From NCBI GenBank assembly GCA_026399515.1, contig JAPLQT010000073.1:1-40682 (forward strand): a stretch of 40,682 nt of DNA. Reading direction: 5' to 3'. The notes below the pieces were generated by a model. It searched no databases. It worked only from the letters and a program-made list of their open reading frames with translations, and was not told where the DNA came from. Positions 1 to 8,306 of the stretch are shown piece after piece; position 1 is the stretch's first letter, and every line of letters begins with the position of its first letter. This stretch comes from Pseudomonadota bacterium. Its GTDB lineage: Bacteria > Pseudomonadota > Gammaproteobacteria > Burkholderiales > Rhodocyclaceae. The position numbers and the translations under genes are program-made.

Positions 1-91
1 TGCCAAATGCGGATGGCCGCGCGAAGCGAGTCGAAGTCAATGGCCATCCCCCTTGACGAGACGAGTGACAAAGCGGACGCCGCATTTGGCA
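1..91. repeat. Large stem-loop with nested inverted repeats
   Basis: The outer arms TGCCAAATGCGG (1-12) and CCGCATTTGGCA (80-91) are perfect reverse complements. Inside them GGATGGCC (11-18) pairs with GGCCATCC (42-49). No convincing gene covers the stretch. It lies downstream of the exbB stop codon, so it could end transcription or be a recombination or repeat element, but there is no clear U-tract. Confidence 0.6.
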
Positions 92-103
92 GCAACCCGG
101 AGG

Positions 104-204
104 GAACGAGGCAGATGGCCCCCATTGCGGCGTTGCTCGCTCCTGATTGGGAGCAACCCAACGGCGTCGCTCGTGCCTTGCACTGGGGGCCATCTGCCTC
201 GTTC
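104..204. repeat. Second large stem-loop downstream of exbB
   Basis: The 24-nt arms 104-127 and 181-204 are reverse complements except for one mismatch. An inner pair GTTGCTC (132-138) / GAGCAAC (151-157) adds a second stem. A direct repeat CGGCGTTGCTCG (128-139) / CGGCGTCGCTCG (162-173), one mismatch, lies within the loop. It starts about 30 nt past the exbB stop and fills the place where exbD normally follows. Confidence 0.6.
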
Positions 205-232
205 GCACACGTCGATCCATTGTGAGGAGGTC

Positions 233-1078
233 CTACTTGGCCTTGACCGCGGTCTTGCCCTTGGACAAGAGGACCATGTGGAGTTCGCTGCTGAAGTGGC
301 GGACGTTCTCCATGCCGACCTTGTTGCGGCGCACCAGCCAGTTGTAACCGAGCACTGCCGGGACGGCCACGGCCAGGCCCATGGCGGTCATGATCAGGGA
401 CTCACCGACCGGGCCGGCGACCTTCTCGATCGACGCCTGGCCGGCGATACCGATCGCCGTCAGGGCGTGGTAGATGCCCCACACGGTGCCGAACAGGCCG
501 ACGAAGGGCGCCGTCGAGCCGACCGTGGCGAGGAAGGCCAGGCCGCCTTGCAAGCGGTTGCCGATGGTGTCGATGGCGCGCTGGATGGCCATGCCGATCC
601 AGGAGTTGAGGTCGATCTGTTCGAGCAGCGCGCTGCCGTGGTTCTCTGTGGCCTTGACGCCTTCTTCGGCGATGTAGCGGAAGGCGCTGTCTTCATGCAG
701 GGTGCGGATGCCATCCTGGATGGAGTTGGTCTTCCAGAAGTTCTCGCTGGCGTCCTTGGCCTGGGCCAGGAGTTTGCCCTGTTCGATCAGCTTGATGATG
801 CCGATGTACCAGGAACCCATGGACATGATAATGAGGATGATCAGGGTGCCCCGGGAGACGGCGTCGCCTTGTCTCCACAACGCTTCGATGCCGTAGGGAT
901 TCGCCGCCGTCTCGGGATCGGCGGCGGGGGAGGCCTTGGCTACGGCGGCGGCCGGGGCCGCCGGGGTGGCAGCCGGTGCCTGCGCCAGGGCCGTGCCGGG
1001 CAGCATGTCCAGCGAGGTCAGCGACAGGGTCAACAGCAGGGTTGCCAACGATGTACGAATCTGCGATTTGAAGCTCAT
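233..1078 (-). CDS. exbB: MotA/TolQ/ExbB proton channel family protein (ExbB)
   Basis: Inner-membrane proton-channel subunit that energises TonB for outer-membrane transport. The 281-aa product starts with a signal-like segment (about 1-33) and an Ala/Pro-rich periplasmic stretch (34-60), the long N-terminal form of ExbB. Membrane segments are visible at about 78-98, 178-205 and 226-248. The second and third carry the family's small-residue-rich sequence (ATVGSTAPFVGLFGTVWGI, 184-202). It lies 64 nt downstream of tonB on the same strand, so the two are probably co-transcribed. No exbD follows within the 232 nt left in the window; that space holds two stem-loops. ExbD must come from elsewhere or lie beyond the edge. 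Family assignment is secure; assignment to ExbB rather than TolQ rests on the tonB neighbour. Confidence 0.93.
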   Translation of the reverse strand: MSFKSQIRTSLATLLLTLSLTSLDMLPGTALAQAPAATPAAPAAAVAKASPAADPETAANPYGIEALWRQGDAVSRGTLIILIIMSMGSWYIGIIKLIEQGKLLAQAKDASENFWKTNSIQDGIRTLHEDSAFRYIAEEGVKATENHGSALLEQIDLNSWIGMAIQRAIDTIGNRLQGGLAFLATVGSTAPFVGLFGTVWGIYHALTAIGIAGQASIEKVAGPVGESLIMTAMGLAVAVPAVLGYNWLVRRNKVGMENVRHFSSELHMVLLSKGKTAVKAK

Positions 1079-1142
1079 GGTGTGATCATCCTGAAAAATG
1101 AGGGGTGGTGCGCTTTACTGCTGGGGTTTTGGTGGCAAAAAG

Positions 1143-1775
1143 CTATTCATCGATGCGCCATTCGTACTCAATGCGGGCCCAGGACCTCTCCGGCTTGTTG
1201 TCGATCAGGGCGGGCTGGAATTTGCAGAGTCCCAGGGCCTTGCTGGCGGCGTCGTCGAGGCGTCGGTAGCCGGAGGATTTCTCGACCTTGCTTTCGAGCA
1301 CCCGGCCGTCGAGGTCGATCAGGAAGCCCAGGGTGACGACGCCCTGCTCCTGGGAGCGTAGCGACGCCGGTGGATAGGCCGGTTTCTCGCAGGCGCTGGC
1401 GTTGACGATGGCCGCCTGGCGGGTGATACGACGCGGGGCTGGGGCGGCCGGCGGGGGTGGCGGTGGCGGCTTGTCGCGGGTGACCGCAGTGATGGCGAAT
1501 TGCGATGCGGCGACCGGCATCTGCACCGACACTTCGGGCGGCGGGATGTAGGGCGGTGGCGGGGTGTTGAGTTTGGGCGGTGGCGGCGGTGGCGGCTTGT
1601 CCGGCGGCGGCTTGGCTTCTTCGATGATCTTGGTTTCGAGAAGTTGCGACACGTTCGCCGCAAGATCCCGGTGCAGCCCCCTCGCCAGGCCATAGACCAG
1701 CAGGATGTGCAGAATTACGACAAAAGCTATGCCGGTTGCGCGACGACCAGCGTCATGGGGTTGGACGTAACTCAT
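1143..1775 (-). CDS. tonB: TonB-type energy transducer
   Basis: Transmits proton-motive force from ExbB/ExbD to TonB-dependent receptors. The 210-aa product has a short cytoplasmic N-terminus, one membrane anchor (about 14-32) containing a His at 23 as in TonB, a proline-rich periplasmic spacer (about 56-112) with runs of seven prolines, and a C-terminal TonB fold (about 130-210, beginning EKPAYPP and containing GVVTLGFLIDLDGRV). The start is ATG at 1775, with GGA about 10 nt upstream. It follows the SDR gene by 52 nt and precedes exbB, at the end of the module that also encodes a TonB-dependent receptor, so it is probably dedicated to the substrate of this locus. Confidence 0.93.
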   Translation of the reverse strand: MSYVQPHDAGRRATGIAFVVILHILLVYGLARGLHRDLAANVSQLLETKIIEEAKPPPDKPPPPPPPKLNTPPPPYIPPPEVSVQMPVAASQFAITAVTRDKPPPPPPPAAPAPRRITRQAAIVNASACEKPAYPPASLRSQEQGVVTLGFLIDLDGRVLESKVEKSSGYRRLDDAASKALGLCKFQPALIDNKPERSWARIEYEWRIDE

Positions 1776-1827
1776 CAGGGTTCCGGTATCAGATCGGACA
1801 TCGACATATTAGAAAGAGCATTCAGGT

Positions 1828-2595
1828 TCACACCTGCACCGAGTACCCACCGTCCACGGTGATCGCCGCGCCGGTAATGAAATCGGATGCCCGGCTTGCG
1901 AGGAACACCGCAACCCCGGCGAAATCATCGATCTCACCCCAACGACCGGCCGGGGTACGGGCCACCACACGGTCGTTGAGTCCTTCCACGTTCAGTCGCG
2001 CAGCATGGGTCAGCGGCGTGTCGATCCAGCCCGGCAGCACGGCATTGACCTGGATACCGTCCGCCGCCCAGGCCGTCGCCAGCGAGCGGCTCAGTTGCAG
2101 CACGGCGCCCTTGCTGGCACTGTAGGCAGCGGCCTGCGGCACACCGAAAACCGACACCAGCGAAGCGACGTTGATGATTTTGCCGCCGCCGACCGCGCAC
2201 AGATGCGGATAGGCGGCGCGCGCGCACAGGAAGGCGCCGGTCGAGTTGATCTCCATCACCGCCTGCCATTCGGCCAGCAGCGTGTCCTGGGGCGGCTTCT
2301 TGAGGAAGATGCCGGCGTTGTTGACCAGGATGTCGAGGCGGCCGCAACGGGCGGCGACTTCGCTGAAGAAGCCGGTGACCGAGACCTCGTCGGCAACGTC
2401 CACCGTAAGCGCCAAGGCGTCGGATCCCAGCGTCCGCAATTCATTCACCGCCCCTTGCGACTTGGCGGCATTGCGTGCCGCGATGACCACCCGGGCGCCA
2501 GCCTGAGCCAGGCCACGGGCCATACCCAGGCCGATGCCGCCGTTCCCGCCGGTGACCACGGCGACCTTGCCGGTCAGATCGAACATCGCATTCAT
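1828..2595 (-). CDS. SDR family NAD(P)-dependent oxidoreductase
   Basis: Classical short-chain dehydrogenase, 255 aa. It shows the Rossmann glycine motif TGGNGGIG (15-22), NNAG (92-95), Asn117, Ser145 and the catalytic YSASK (Tyr158, Lys162). The C-terminal ITGAAITVDGGYSV is typical of the family. The overall pattern resembles KduD-like 2-deoxy-gluconate and other sugar dehydrogenases, so oxidation of a sugar or sugar acid released by the neighbouring glycosidase is plausible, but the substrate is not shown by sequence. Its ATG overlaps the glycosidase stop by 4 nt (ATGA, 2592-2595), which indicates translational coupling. Confidence 0.93.
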   Translation of the reverse strand: MNAMFDLTGKVAVVTGGNGGIGLGMARGLAQAGARVVIAARNAAKSQGAVNELRTLGSDALALTVDVADEVSVTGFFSEVAARCGRLDILVNNAGIFLKKPPQDTLLAEWQAVMEINSTGAFLCARAAYPHLCAVGGGKIINVASLVSVFGVPQAAAYSASKGAVLQLSRSLATAWAADGIQVNAVLPGWIDTPLTHAARLNVEGLNDRVVARTPAGRWGEIDDFAGVAVFLASRASDFITGAAITVDGGYSVQV

Positions 2596-5063
2596 GCCAG
2601 TTTCACTCCTGTAACGAATTCATGCGCGCCGGCCGCGACCATGACCGGCCCGGCCGCGCCGGGGCAAAGCACTTCGGCAGCGCAGCCGGGCGGCACCACG
2701 ATCTTCAGGTTGATGCCGGCCGCGCCTTTACGCCATTCCACGACAACCTCGCCGTGGGGCGTCGGGTAGCGGCCGCGGGCCCATTCGAGGCCCGCCGTCT
2801 GCGGGGCGATGCGCAGGCGCCGGAACCCGTCCGCGATAGGCGACACGCCAAGCAGGTCGGTGGACAAGTCGAAGGTCGGCGTCGCCGACCAGGCGTGGCA
2901 TTTGCTCGTGATCGGCTCCAGTTGCCAGGTCTCACGGAAAGTGCTTTCACCATCGGCCAGCAAGGCGCTCCAGCGTCTTCGGATGTTGTCGAACAGGAAC
3001 TCAAAACGGCCATCCATGCGCAGCGCACGGTGCAGGAAATGGGAATAGAAGGGCTGGGCCATGATGACCTGGTTTTCCTCGTCGAAGGGCGTCACCTGGC
3101 CTTCCCGACCGAGGCCGTGCGTCAGCACCAGGCGCTTCTCGTCAAGGATGGTGGCGAACATGCGCGACCAGCGTTCCTTCGGCGCGATCTCCCAGGCGAT
3201 CGCCGCGGCATTGCTCTGCTGGCTGACCCGGCGGCTCAGCCGGCCATTGCGGCGAGCATCGGCATAGACGCCACGGCCTTCGTCCCAGAGCAGTTCATTG
3301 ATGGCGGCGGCGACGCGGTCGGCGAGGGCCTGGTATTTCTCGGCCGCCGGTTCATGCCGGACCGCCCGCGCCAGCCGCGCCGCAGTCCTGAGCGCCGCGA
3401 CATAGAGCGCATTGAAGGCCGTCACCTGACCCTTCTTGTCGGTTTCGGCCCACTCGACGAAGACCCACAGGGGCACTTCATTCAGCAGTCCCTCCGCATC
3501 GACGTAGCGCTCGAACCACTGCAGCGCGCGGGCTACGTTGGGATAGACCTCTTCCGTCAGCGCCGGGTCATCGGCGAAGCGCAAGTAGTCACCGATCGCC
3601 AGGATCCAGTAGAGACAAAAGTCCGGAATGTTGGTGAATCCGGCCACCGCAAAATCCCCGGGCGCGGCCATCGGGGTGAAGCCTTCGGGGCGTTGCGCCG
3701 CAGCCACCTGACGGATCAGCCGCGCTGCAAGTCGAGTGTCTCCATAAGCCGCGTAGTTGATGCGGGCATCCAGATAGGCGTCCATCCACTGGCGCTGCTC
3801 GCGCGACGGGCAATCCACATAAGCGTCGTGCATGCACAGCCGCAGGGTTCGCGCACCTGCCGCCCAGATGCGGTTGAGGGCGGGATCGGAACATTCGAAC
3901 CGGCCGCGGTTCCCAACCGGATAGTGGGTCTGCTGCACCGTCACCGAGCGCACCTGGAGCGGTTCATGGCATTCGCGGTAGGTCACCTGTAGGTAGCGCA
4001 GGCCGTTCCATTCAAAGCGCTCCCAGGACTGTACACCGGCGCGCAGCACGTAACGGTGCGCGATGGATGCCTCAAAACCGGGAATGCCGTCGTAGATCAG
4101 CACCCGGCCGTCCGGCAGCAACTGCTCGCCCGGATAGAAATCCACCACGGCGCCTGCGGGTCCCTCGAATTCGAAGCCGATGTAGCCGGTCACCACTTCG
4201 CCGAAATCGTAGATCACCGAAACACAATACTCTCCCTTCGTGAGGATGCGGCCCATGGTTTCGCCGAGCGAGCATCGGATTATGGGCAACAACACTTCCG
4301 CGTTCATGCGGGCGGCCAGATCCGCGGACTCGGGCGAAGGCGCGGTCTCGAAGCAGGCGATCGGCCGGGCGTGCAGCGTTGGACCGTGGTGCTGGGCGGG
4401 AATGTCGCGCAGGCTGAGAAACTGGAAAAGCAGCACGTCGCCGGTGTAGTTGCGGCCGGCGACCCGCAGTGCCTCGGGCTGATCCCAGTGCGCGTCGTCA
4501 TGTCCGGGCTCTGCCCAGCTTTCATCGGCCTGGCGTGCGTCATACCACTCCGAGAAACCCAGGCTGTTCGAAGCTACGTCCCTACGCCAGGCCTCGGCGG
4601 TGCGGCAGCACCATTGCGCACCGGTGTCGAGCAGCACGGTACCGCCGGAGGCAATCACTTCCCCCTGGAGGAAGAATCCCCCACAACCAAAGGCGCGCGC
4701 CGGATCCCAGCCGGGCACTTCGTACCAGGCGGTGTTGCGGCCATAGGAATGGGCCAGGACGGCGATCACGTTGCGGCCGGGTTTCAGCCAGGGCGCCAGA
4801 TCGTAGGGGTCGAGCACGCCTTGCGACGAGGTGCTGCGCGCCGGACCGCGGCCGACGCGAACGCCGTTCACAAACAGCTGATAGCGCCCGTCCGCGGTGA
4901 CCACCACGGGCGCCGATTGGGGCGCCCAGTCCACGTCGAAGCCGCGCCGGAACATCACGAATCGGTTGGTTTCCTCGGGCAGGCGCGGGGGCGCGGCCCA
5001 GAAACTTTCGCGGCCAAGGCCGCGCGGCCGCCAGATGAATTCGGCGCGGCGGACAAAGCTCAT
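2592..5063 (-). CDS. GH78-type glycoside hydrolase (alpha-L-rhamnosidase-like), copy 1
   Basis: Predicted exo-glycosidase of the bacterial alpha-L-rhamnosidase family, 823 aa, no signal peptide, so cytoplasmic. N-terminal beta-sandwich regions span about 1-390, and include a carbohydrate-binding-like segment with RGPARS near 72-77. The (alpha/alpha)6 catalytic barrel spans about 395-735 and a C-terminal beta domain follows. The motif DCPSREQR (417-424) matches the family's DCPxRE signature, making Glu422 the likely general acid. GESTFRETW (705-713) supplies the likely base Glu711, followed by SKCHAWSATP. ATGA overlaps join it to the MFS gene upstream (5060-5063) and the SDR gene downstream. 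A paralogue lies at 14390-16906. Rhamnosidase activity is inferred from family; the true sugar may be another deoxysugar. Confidence 0.88.
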   Translation of the reverse strand: MSFVRRAEFIWRPRGLGRESFWAAPPRLPEETNRFVMFRRGFDVDWAPQSAPVVVTADGRYQLFVNGVRVGRGPARSTSSQGVLDPYDLAPWLKPGRNVIAVLAHSYGRNTAWYEVPGWDPARAFGCGGFFLQGEVIASGGTVLLDTGAQWCCRTAEAWRRDVASNSLGFSEWYDARQADESWAEPGHDDAHWDQPEALRVAGRNYTGDVLLFQFLSLRDIPAQHHGPTLHARPIACFETAPSPESADLAARMNAEVLLPIIRCSLGETMGRILTKGEYCVSVIYDFGEVVTGYIGFEFEGPAGAVVDFYPGEQLLPDGRVLIYDGIPGFEASIAHRYVLRAGVQSWERFEWNGLRYLQVTYRECHEPLQVRSVTVQQTHYPVGNRGRFECSDPALNRIWAAGARTLRLCMHDAYVDCPSREQRQWMDAYLDARINYAAYGDTRLAARLIRQVAAAQRPEGFTPMAAPGDFAVAGFTNIPDFCLYWILAIGDYLRFADDPALTEEVYPNVARALQWFERYVDAEGLLNEVPLWVFVEWAETDKKGQVTAFNALYVAALRTAARLARAVRHEPAAEKYQALADRVAAAINELLWDEGRGVYADARRNGRLSRRVSQQSNAAAIAWEIAPKERWSRMFATILDEKRLVLTHGLGREGQVTPFDEENQVIMAQPFYSHFLHRALRMDGRFEFLFDNIRRRWSALLADGESTFRETWQLEPITSKCHAWSATPTFDLSTDLLGVSPIADGFRRLRIAPQTAGLEWARGRYPTPHGEVVVEWRKGAAGINLKIVVPPGCAAEVLCPGAAGPVMVAAGAHEFVTGVKLA

Positions 5064-6376
5064 GCGGGCAACTGGACCATCTTTCGGTCCATGTAGCGTG
5101 CCGGCAGAAACGCGAGCAGCGCGCCGAGCAGCCCGAACACCGGTGCGGTCAACAACAGGCCATGCCGAAGTGCCGCGCTCTGCCCGACTTCGGCGACCAC
5201 CGAGTCACTGATCAGGCCGACGAGGATGGGACCCACGGCGGCGCCGATGCTGGTGGTGACAATGACAACCACCAGCGTTCCGAGGCTGTGCATCGAGGCC
5301 GGTACGAGGTCGAGTGCCAGCGACAGCATGACCGGTGTCCGCGCCACGGTCATGAACAGCACGACGCCGCCGGCAATCAACGCCAACGGCTGCGAGACAT
5401 CCATGGACACGACCGCCATGGCCGGAACCGAGAGCAGGCAGAAGATCGCTGGCAGGATGGCCATCCAGCGGTCGTCGCCCATGCGCCGGGCGATGGCAGG
5501 GCACAGCCAGCCGCTGGCCAGGGTCGCTATCAGCATGCCGATACCCATCCACGTCCCGATATACAGGCCGATTTCGGTGTAGGTGAGTCCGTAGGCGCGC
5601 ACCAGGGTGACCGGATACCAGCTGACAAACGCATATATTCCGATGCCGTAAGTCGCATGGCCGAGCAGCAGAAACAGGAAGGCCTTGTTCGAGAACATCA
5701 CGCGCAACGCGCGCAGGATCGTGTCGCGGCCTGCCGCCGATCCGTCGGCGAGCGTCTCCGAACGAACCGAAAGGCGCGGAGGTTCCGTAATAGTCCACCT
5801 CACCACAAAGGCGAGGAAGAGGCCAATCACGCCAAAGGTGATCACCGCCACCCGCCACCCGAATTGATCGGTGAGGACGCCCATCAGCGGGTTACCGACG
5901 ATGCCCGCAACAGCCAGGGCAGAGTGGAGGACGCCGATCGCCTGAGTGCGCTTCTCACGCTTGAAATAGTCCCCGATCAGAGAGATTGCACCGGGGATGC
6001 AGGCCGCTTCGCCTGCGCCGAGCCCGGCCCGGGCGAGTACGATCTGGATGAAATTGGTGGCGCTGCCGAACGCCACTGCCATCATCGACCAAACGCCGAC
6101 ACTCCAGGCGAGGATGTTGCGGCGGTTTCCCCGATCGAGCCAGCGCGCAATCGGGAAGCCGAAGACCGTATAGGCAACGACGAAGGCGGCACCCGACAGA
6201 ATCCCGATTTGCGTGTCGGTGAGCTGAAGGTCCTCCTTGATCTGCTGCAGGATCAGGCCGACGGCAAAGCGATCAATATTGCCGAGCAGGTTCGCCATCC
6301 AGAGCACGAACAGGGCGTAATAGGCATGCCGCGAGGACATGGCCGGGGATTGTTGGGCAGCGGCGGGTTCCGTCAT
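5060..6376 (-). CDS. MFS transporter (spinster-like), module copy 1
   Basis: Inner-membrane major facilitator carrier, 438 aa with about 12 hydrophobic segments. The first helix carries NIDRFAVG (Asp35-Arg36). The loop after helix 2 has the MFS signature region GFPIARWLDRGNRRN (73-87), and TEPPR follows helix 6, as in spinster/hexuronate-type carriers. ATGA overlaps at both ends couple it to the GDSL hydrolase (6373-6376) and the glycosidase (5060-5063). It probably moves the compound delivered by the TonB receptor from periplasm to cytoplasm. A related carrier lies at 18188-19555. An internal ATG (Met13) is an alternative start. Confidence 0.92.
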   Translation of the reverse strand: MTEPAAAQQSPAMSSRHAYYALFVLWMANLLGNIDRFAVGLILQQIKEDLQLTDTQIGILSGAAFVVAYTVFGFPIARWLDRGNRRNILAWSVGVWSMMAVAFGSATNFIQIVLARAGLGAGEAACIPGAISLIGDYFKREKRTQAIGVLHSALAVAGIVGNPLMGVLTDQFGWRVAVITFGVIGLFLAFVVRWTITEPPRLSVRSETLADGSAAGRDTILRALRVMFSNKAFLFLLLGHATYGIGIYAFVSWYPVTLVRAYGLTYTEIGLYIGTWMGIGMLIATLASGWLCPAIARRMGDDRWMAILPAIFCLLSVPAMAVVSMDVSQPLALIAGGVVLFMTVARTPVMLSLALDLVPASMHSLGTLVVVIVTTSIGAAVGPILVGLISDSVVAEVGQSAALRHGLLLTAPVFGLLGALLAFLPARYMDRKMVQLPA

Positions 6377-7533
6377 TTGAATAGCCCCAGGTTAACCGCC
6401 GCGCCGAGTGCTCTTTGGCCGGCCGTGTTGGGGTGCATGCAGTCGCCGGAGTCGAACTCGGCGGCCAGGCGGCTGGGATCCTTGGGATCGCGCAGGGCGG
6501 CCTCGAAATCGATCACCTGTTCGAAGACCCCGGAAGTGCGAATCCAGTGGTTCACTTCCTGGCGGACCACTTCTTTTTCGTCGAGGAAGAACAGCGAACC
6601 AGCGAACGGCAGAAGCGTTGATCCGATCACTTTGACACCGCGTGCTCGTGCCCGAACCAATATCTGCTGGTAACCGGCGATCAGGCCCGCCGTCGTTGCG
6701 AGCGGCCAGGTGATCCCTTCGATATTGGTCCGTCCGCCGGCACCGATGTCGTTGATGCCCTCGAAAACCACCAGGTGGGTGATGCCCGGCGTGGCGAAGA
6801 CATCGCGGTCCAGCCGCGCCAGCGCGGGTGGCCCGATGAGCGCGCCGATCAACTGATTGCCGCCGATTCCGGCATTGACCACTGCCTGGGCATTAGCGCC
6901 ATCCCGCTCGCGCAGGCGACGGGCCAGGATGTCAGTCCAACTGCGGAATTCCGCCGACTGGGCACCGGCGCCGTCGGTGAGGGAGTCGCCCAGACAGACA
7001 ATGGCCCCGGGCGATCGCCCGGTTTCAACTTCAACTGCGATCGCCGTCACTGTCGGGCGCACGGCGATCCTCAGCGCGGGTGGCAGGACCAAGTCCATGA
7101 CGCAGTCAGCCGCCGGAACATGCTGCGCCTTATGTACGCCTTCACTCCTGGCCGGAGTGAACTCCTCCGGAAAGAACACGCTGACGACGACTTCCCCGAG
7201 CGGCGCCACGGCGAGATCCAACTGGTCGCTGAGGACCGGAGAACCCGGCGGAATAACGATTCCGGATTGTCTAGCAAAAGTCACTCGCTGCAACGTATCC
7301 GCCGTCATTCCACCATTGCCGTCAGGCAGGCCAATGGTGGCGCTGCCGATACGCAGCGCTTGATCGCCGGTCTCGTTGGAGAAGCGCAGTTGAAGGCGTG
7401 TGCCGCCGGCACTGAGGCGCAGCCGATGGCGCAAAGTGCCCGCCAGCGGCGTCGGCGTTGCCATGATTTCCTGCGGAACGAAATACACCGGTGCCGCAGG
7501 ACTCGCGGCCCAGGTGCCCAGCCAACATTTCAT
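6373..7533 (-). CDS. SGNH/GDSL hydrolase family protein
   Basis: Predicted carbohydrate or glycoside esterase, 386 aa. An N-terminal beta-rich domain (about 1-170, starting MKCWLGTWAASPAAP) precedes the SGNH fold. Block I is GDSLTDG with nucleophile Ser184, block II is NAGIGGN (220-226), block III is GIND (259-262), and block V has Asp364 and His367 (DCMHPN). No signal peptide is visible, unlike many relatives with the GTWAASP start, so it probably acts in the cytoplasm. Its ATG is the first of a tightly coupled run esterase-MFS-glycosidase-SDR. Removal of acyl groups from the imported glycoside is a reasonable inference. Confidence 0.9.
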   Translation of the reverse strand: MKCWLGTWAASPAAPVYFVPQEIMATPTPLAGTLRHRLRLSAGGTRLQLRFSNETGDQALRIGSATIGLPDGNGGMTADTLQRVTFARQSGIVIPPGSPVLSDQLDLAVAPLGEVVVSVFFPEEFTPARSEGVHKAQHVPAADCVMDLVLPPALRIAVRPTVTAIAVEVETGRSPGAIVCLGDSLTDGAGAQSAEFRSWTDILARRLRERDGANAQAVVNAGIGGNQLIGALIGPPALARLDRDVFATPGITHLVVFEGINDIGAGGRTNIEGITWPLATTAGLIAGYQQILVRARARGVKVIGSTLLPFAGSLFFLDEKEVVRQEVNHWIRTSGVFEQVIDFEAALRDPKDPSRLAAEFDSGDCMHPNTAGQRALGAAVNLGLFK

Positions 7534-7793
7534 GTTTTCCTATCCGGCGCCTTGCGCGACGCGCCACCAAAGAACCAATCAAGATTAACCACAATTGTCA
7601 GGCGCCCTCAAGAAGCATCTTGGGCGAGGTGGTGTGATCACTACAGGACCAGCAGACGCTTTATGATTGACGACAAATCGAGATGACGATTGAAACTATA
7701 TTGGATCTCGGCAAGATAGCGATGGGCATATTGGGCGAGGTCGAAAGCGTGGTGAGTTCCTCTTTATGATTCCGGATCCCTTCTTGATGCCAG

Positions 7794-8045
7794 CTATCGA
7801 CTCGGTGATTTCCCTAATCGATTCAGTCGTTCAACTTCCACTTTGGCTTCCTTCAATCCCTCCTGATAGAATCTTTCACCTGCGGGGTCGCCACCGTCTT
7901 TACCAAAGAACCAGTAGCCATTCTTGAATGATCTGACTGTGCCGTCCGAGGGTTGGTGCCCCTTCATCAGTATGAACAAGGCCCACTCTTTCACGCCCGC
8001 CTTGTCCTCCGCAGTCTCGTATATTTCCCAAATCACCGCTATCAT
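7794..8045 (-). CDS. Small protein of unknown function, 83 aa (copy 1)
   Basis: Unrecognised soluble, charged protein. Aromatic and glycine positions stand out (KEWALFILMKG near 19-29, NGYWFFGKDGGD near 42-53), followed by an amphipathic helix EGLKEAKVEVERLNRL. A second copy with the same residues but an internal stop lies at 17870-18118, and this conservation is the best evidence that it is a real gene. A GTG at 8036 may be the true start: comparing the two copies puts the purine-rich ribosome site GGGGGGAG about 9 nt before that GTG, whereas it abuts the ATG at 8045. It lies between the receptor and the GDSL gene in module copy 1. Confidence 0.62.
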   Translation of the reverse strand: MIAVIWEIYETAEDKAGVKEWALFILMKGHQPSDGTVRSFKNGYWFFGKDGGDPAGERFYQEGLKEAKVEVERLNRLGKSPSR

Positions 8046-8262
8046 CTCCCCCCAACGCCGTTACTTTAGGTTGGCATTTCCTTCCGTCTCGTAACGCTCC
8101 AAGAATGCCGCCATCGATTGGCATTTCTGAAACTGCACCTTGTTATTACCCGTCGCGCATCCCCTTCACTCAAGCTGCGTCCATTCCTTACCCCGCCAGG
8201 ATTACAAAATGAACCAGCTCAACATTGTCGCTAATCAGGTAGCCAACTGTGGAAACAAACGA

Positions 8263-8281
8263 GGGGGCTTTCTCAGCCCCC
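8263..8281 (-). terminator. Rho-independent-type terminator after TonB receptor 1
   Basis: On the minus strand GGGGGCT-GAGAA-AGCCCCC forms a perfect 7-bp GC-rich stem with a 5-nt loop, followed by TCGTTTGTTT. It begins about 25 nt past the receptor stop codon. The T-tract is interrupted, so termination may be partial. It would separate receptor expression from the downstream enzymes. Confidence 0.7.
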
Positions 8282-8306
8282 GCCAAAATCATACCTTGCG
8301 CGCAGA

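Noticed and set aside
1-204. Integron attC-type site or CRISPR remnant
   Set aside because: No core-site signature, integrase or regularly spaced repeats; only nested inverted repeats are present.
53-1336. 427-aa plus-strand frame over exbB and tonB
   Set aside because: Antisense to two clear genes; Gly/Arg-rich composition produced by the proline-rich TonB strand.
5162-6673. 503-aa plus-strand open frame opposite the MFS and GDSL genes
   Set aside because: Low-complexity His/Asp/Arg-rich translation with no domain, fully antisense to two well-supported genes; a GC-rich shadow frame.
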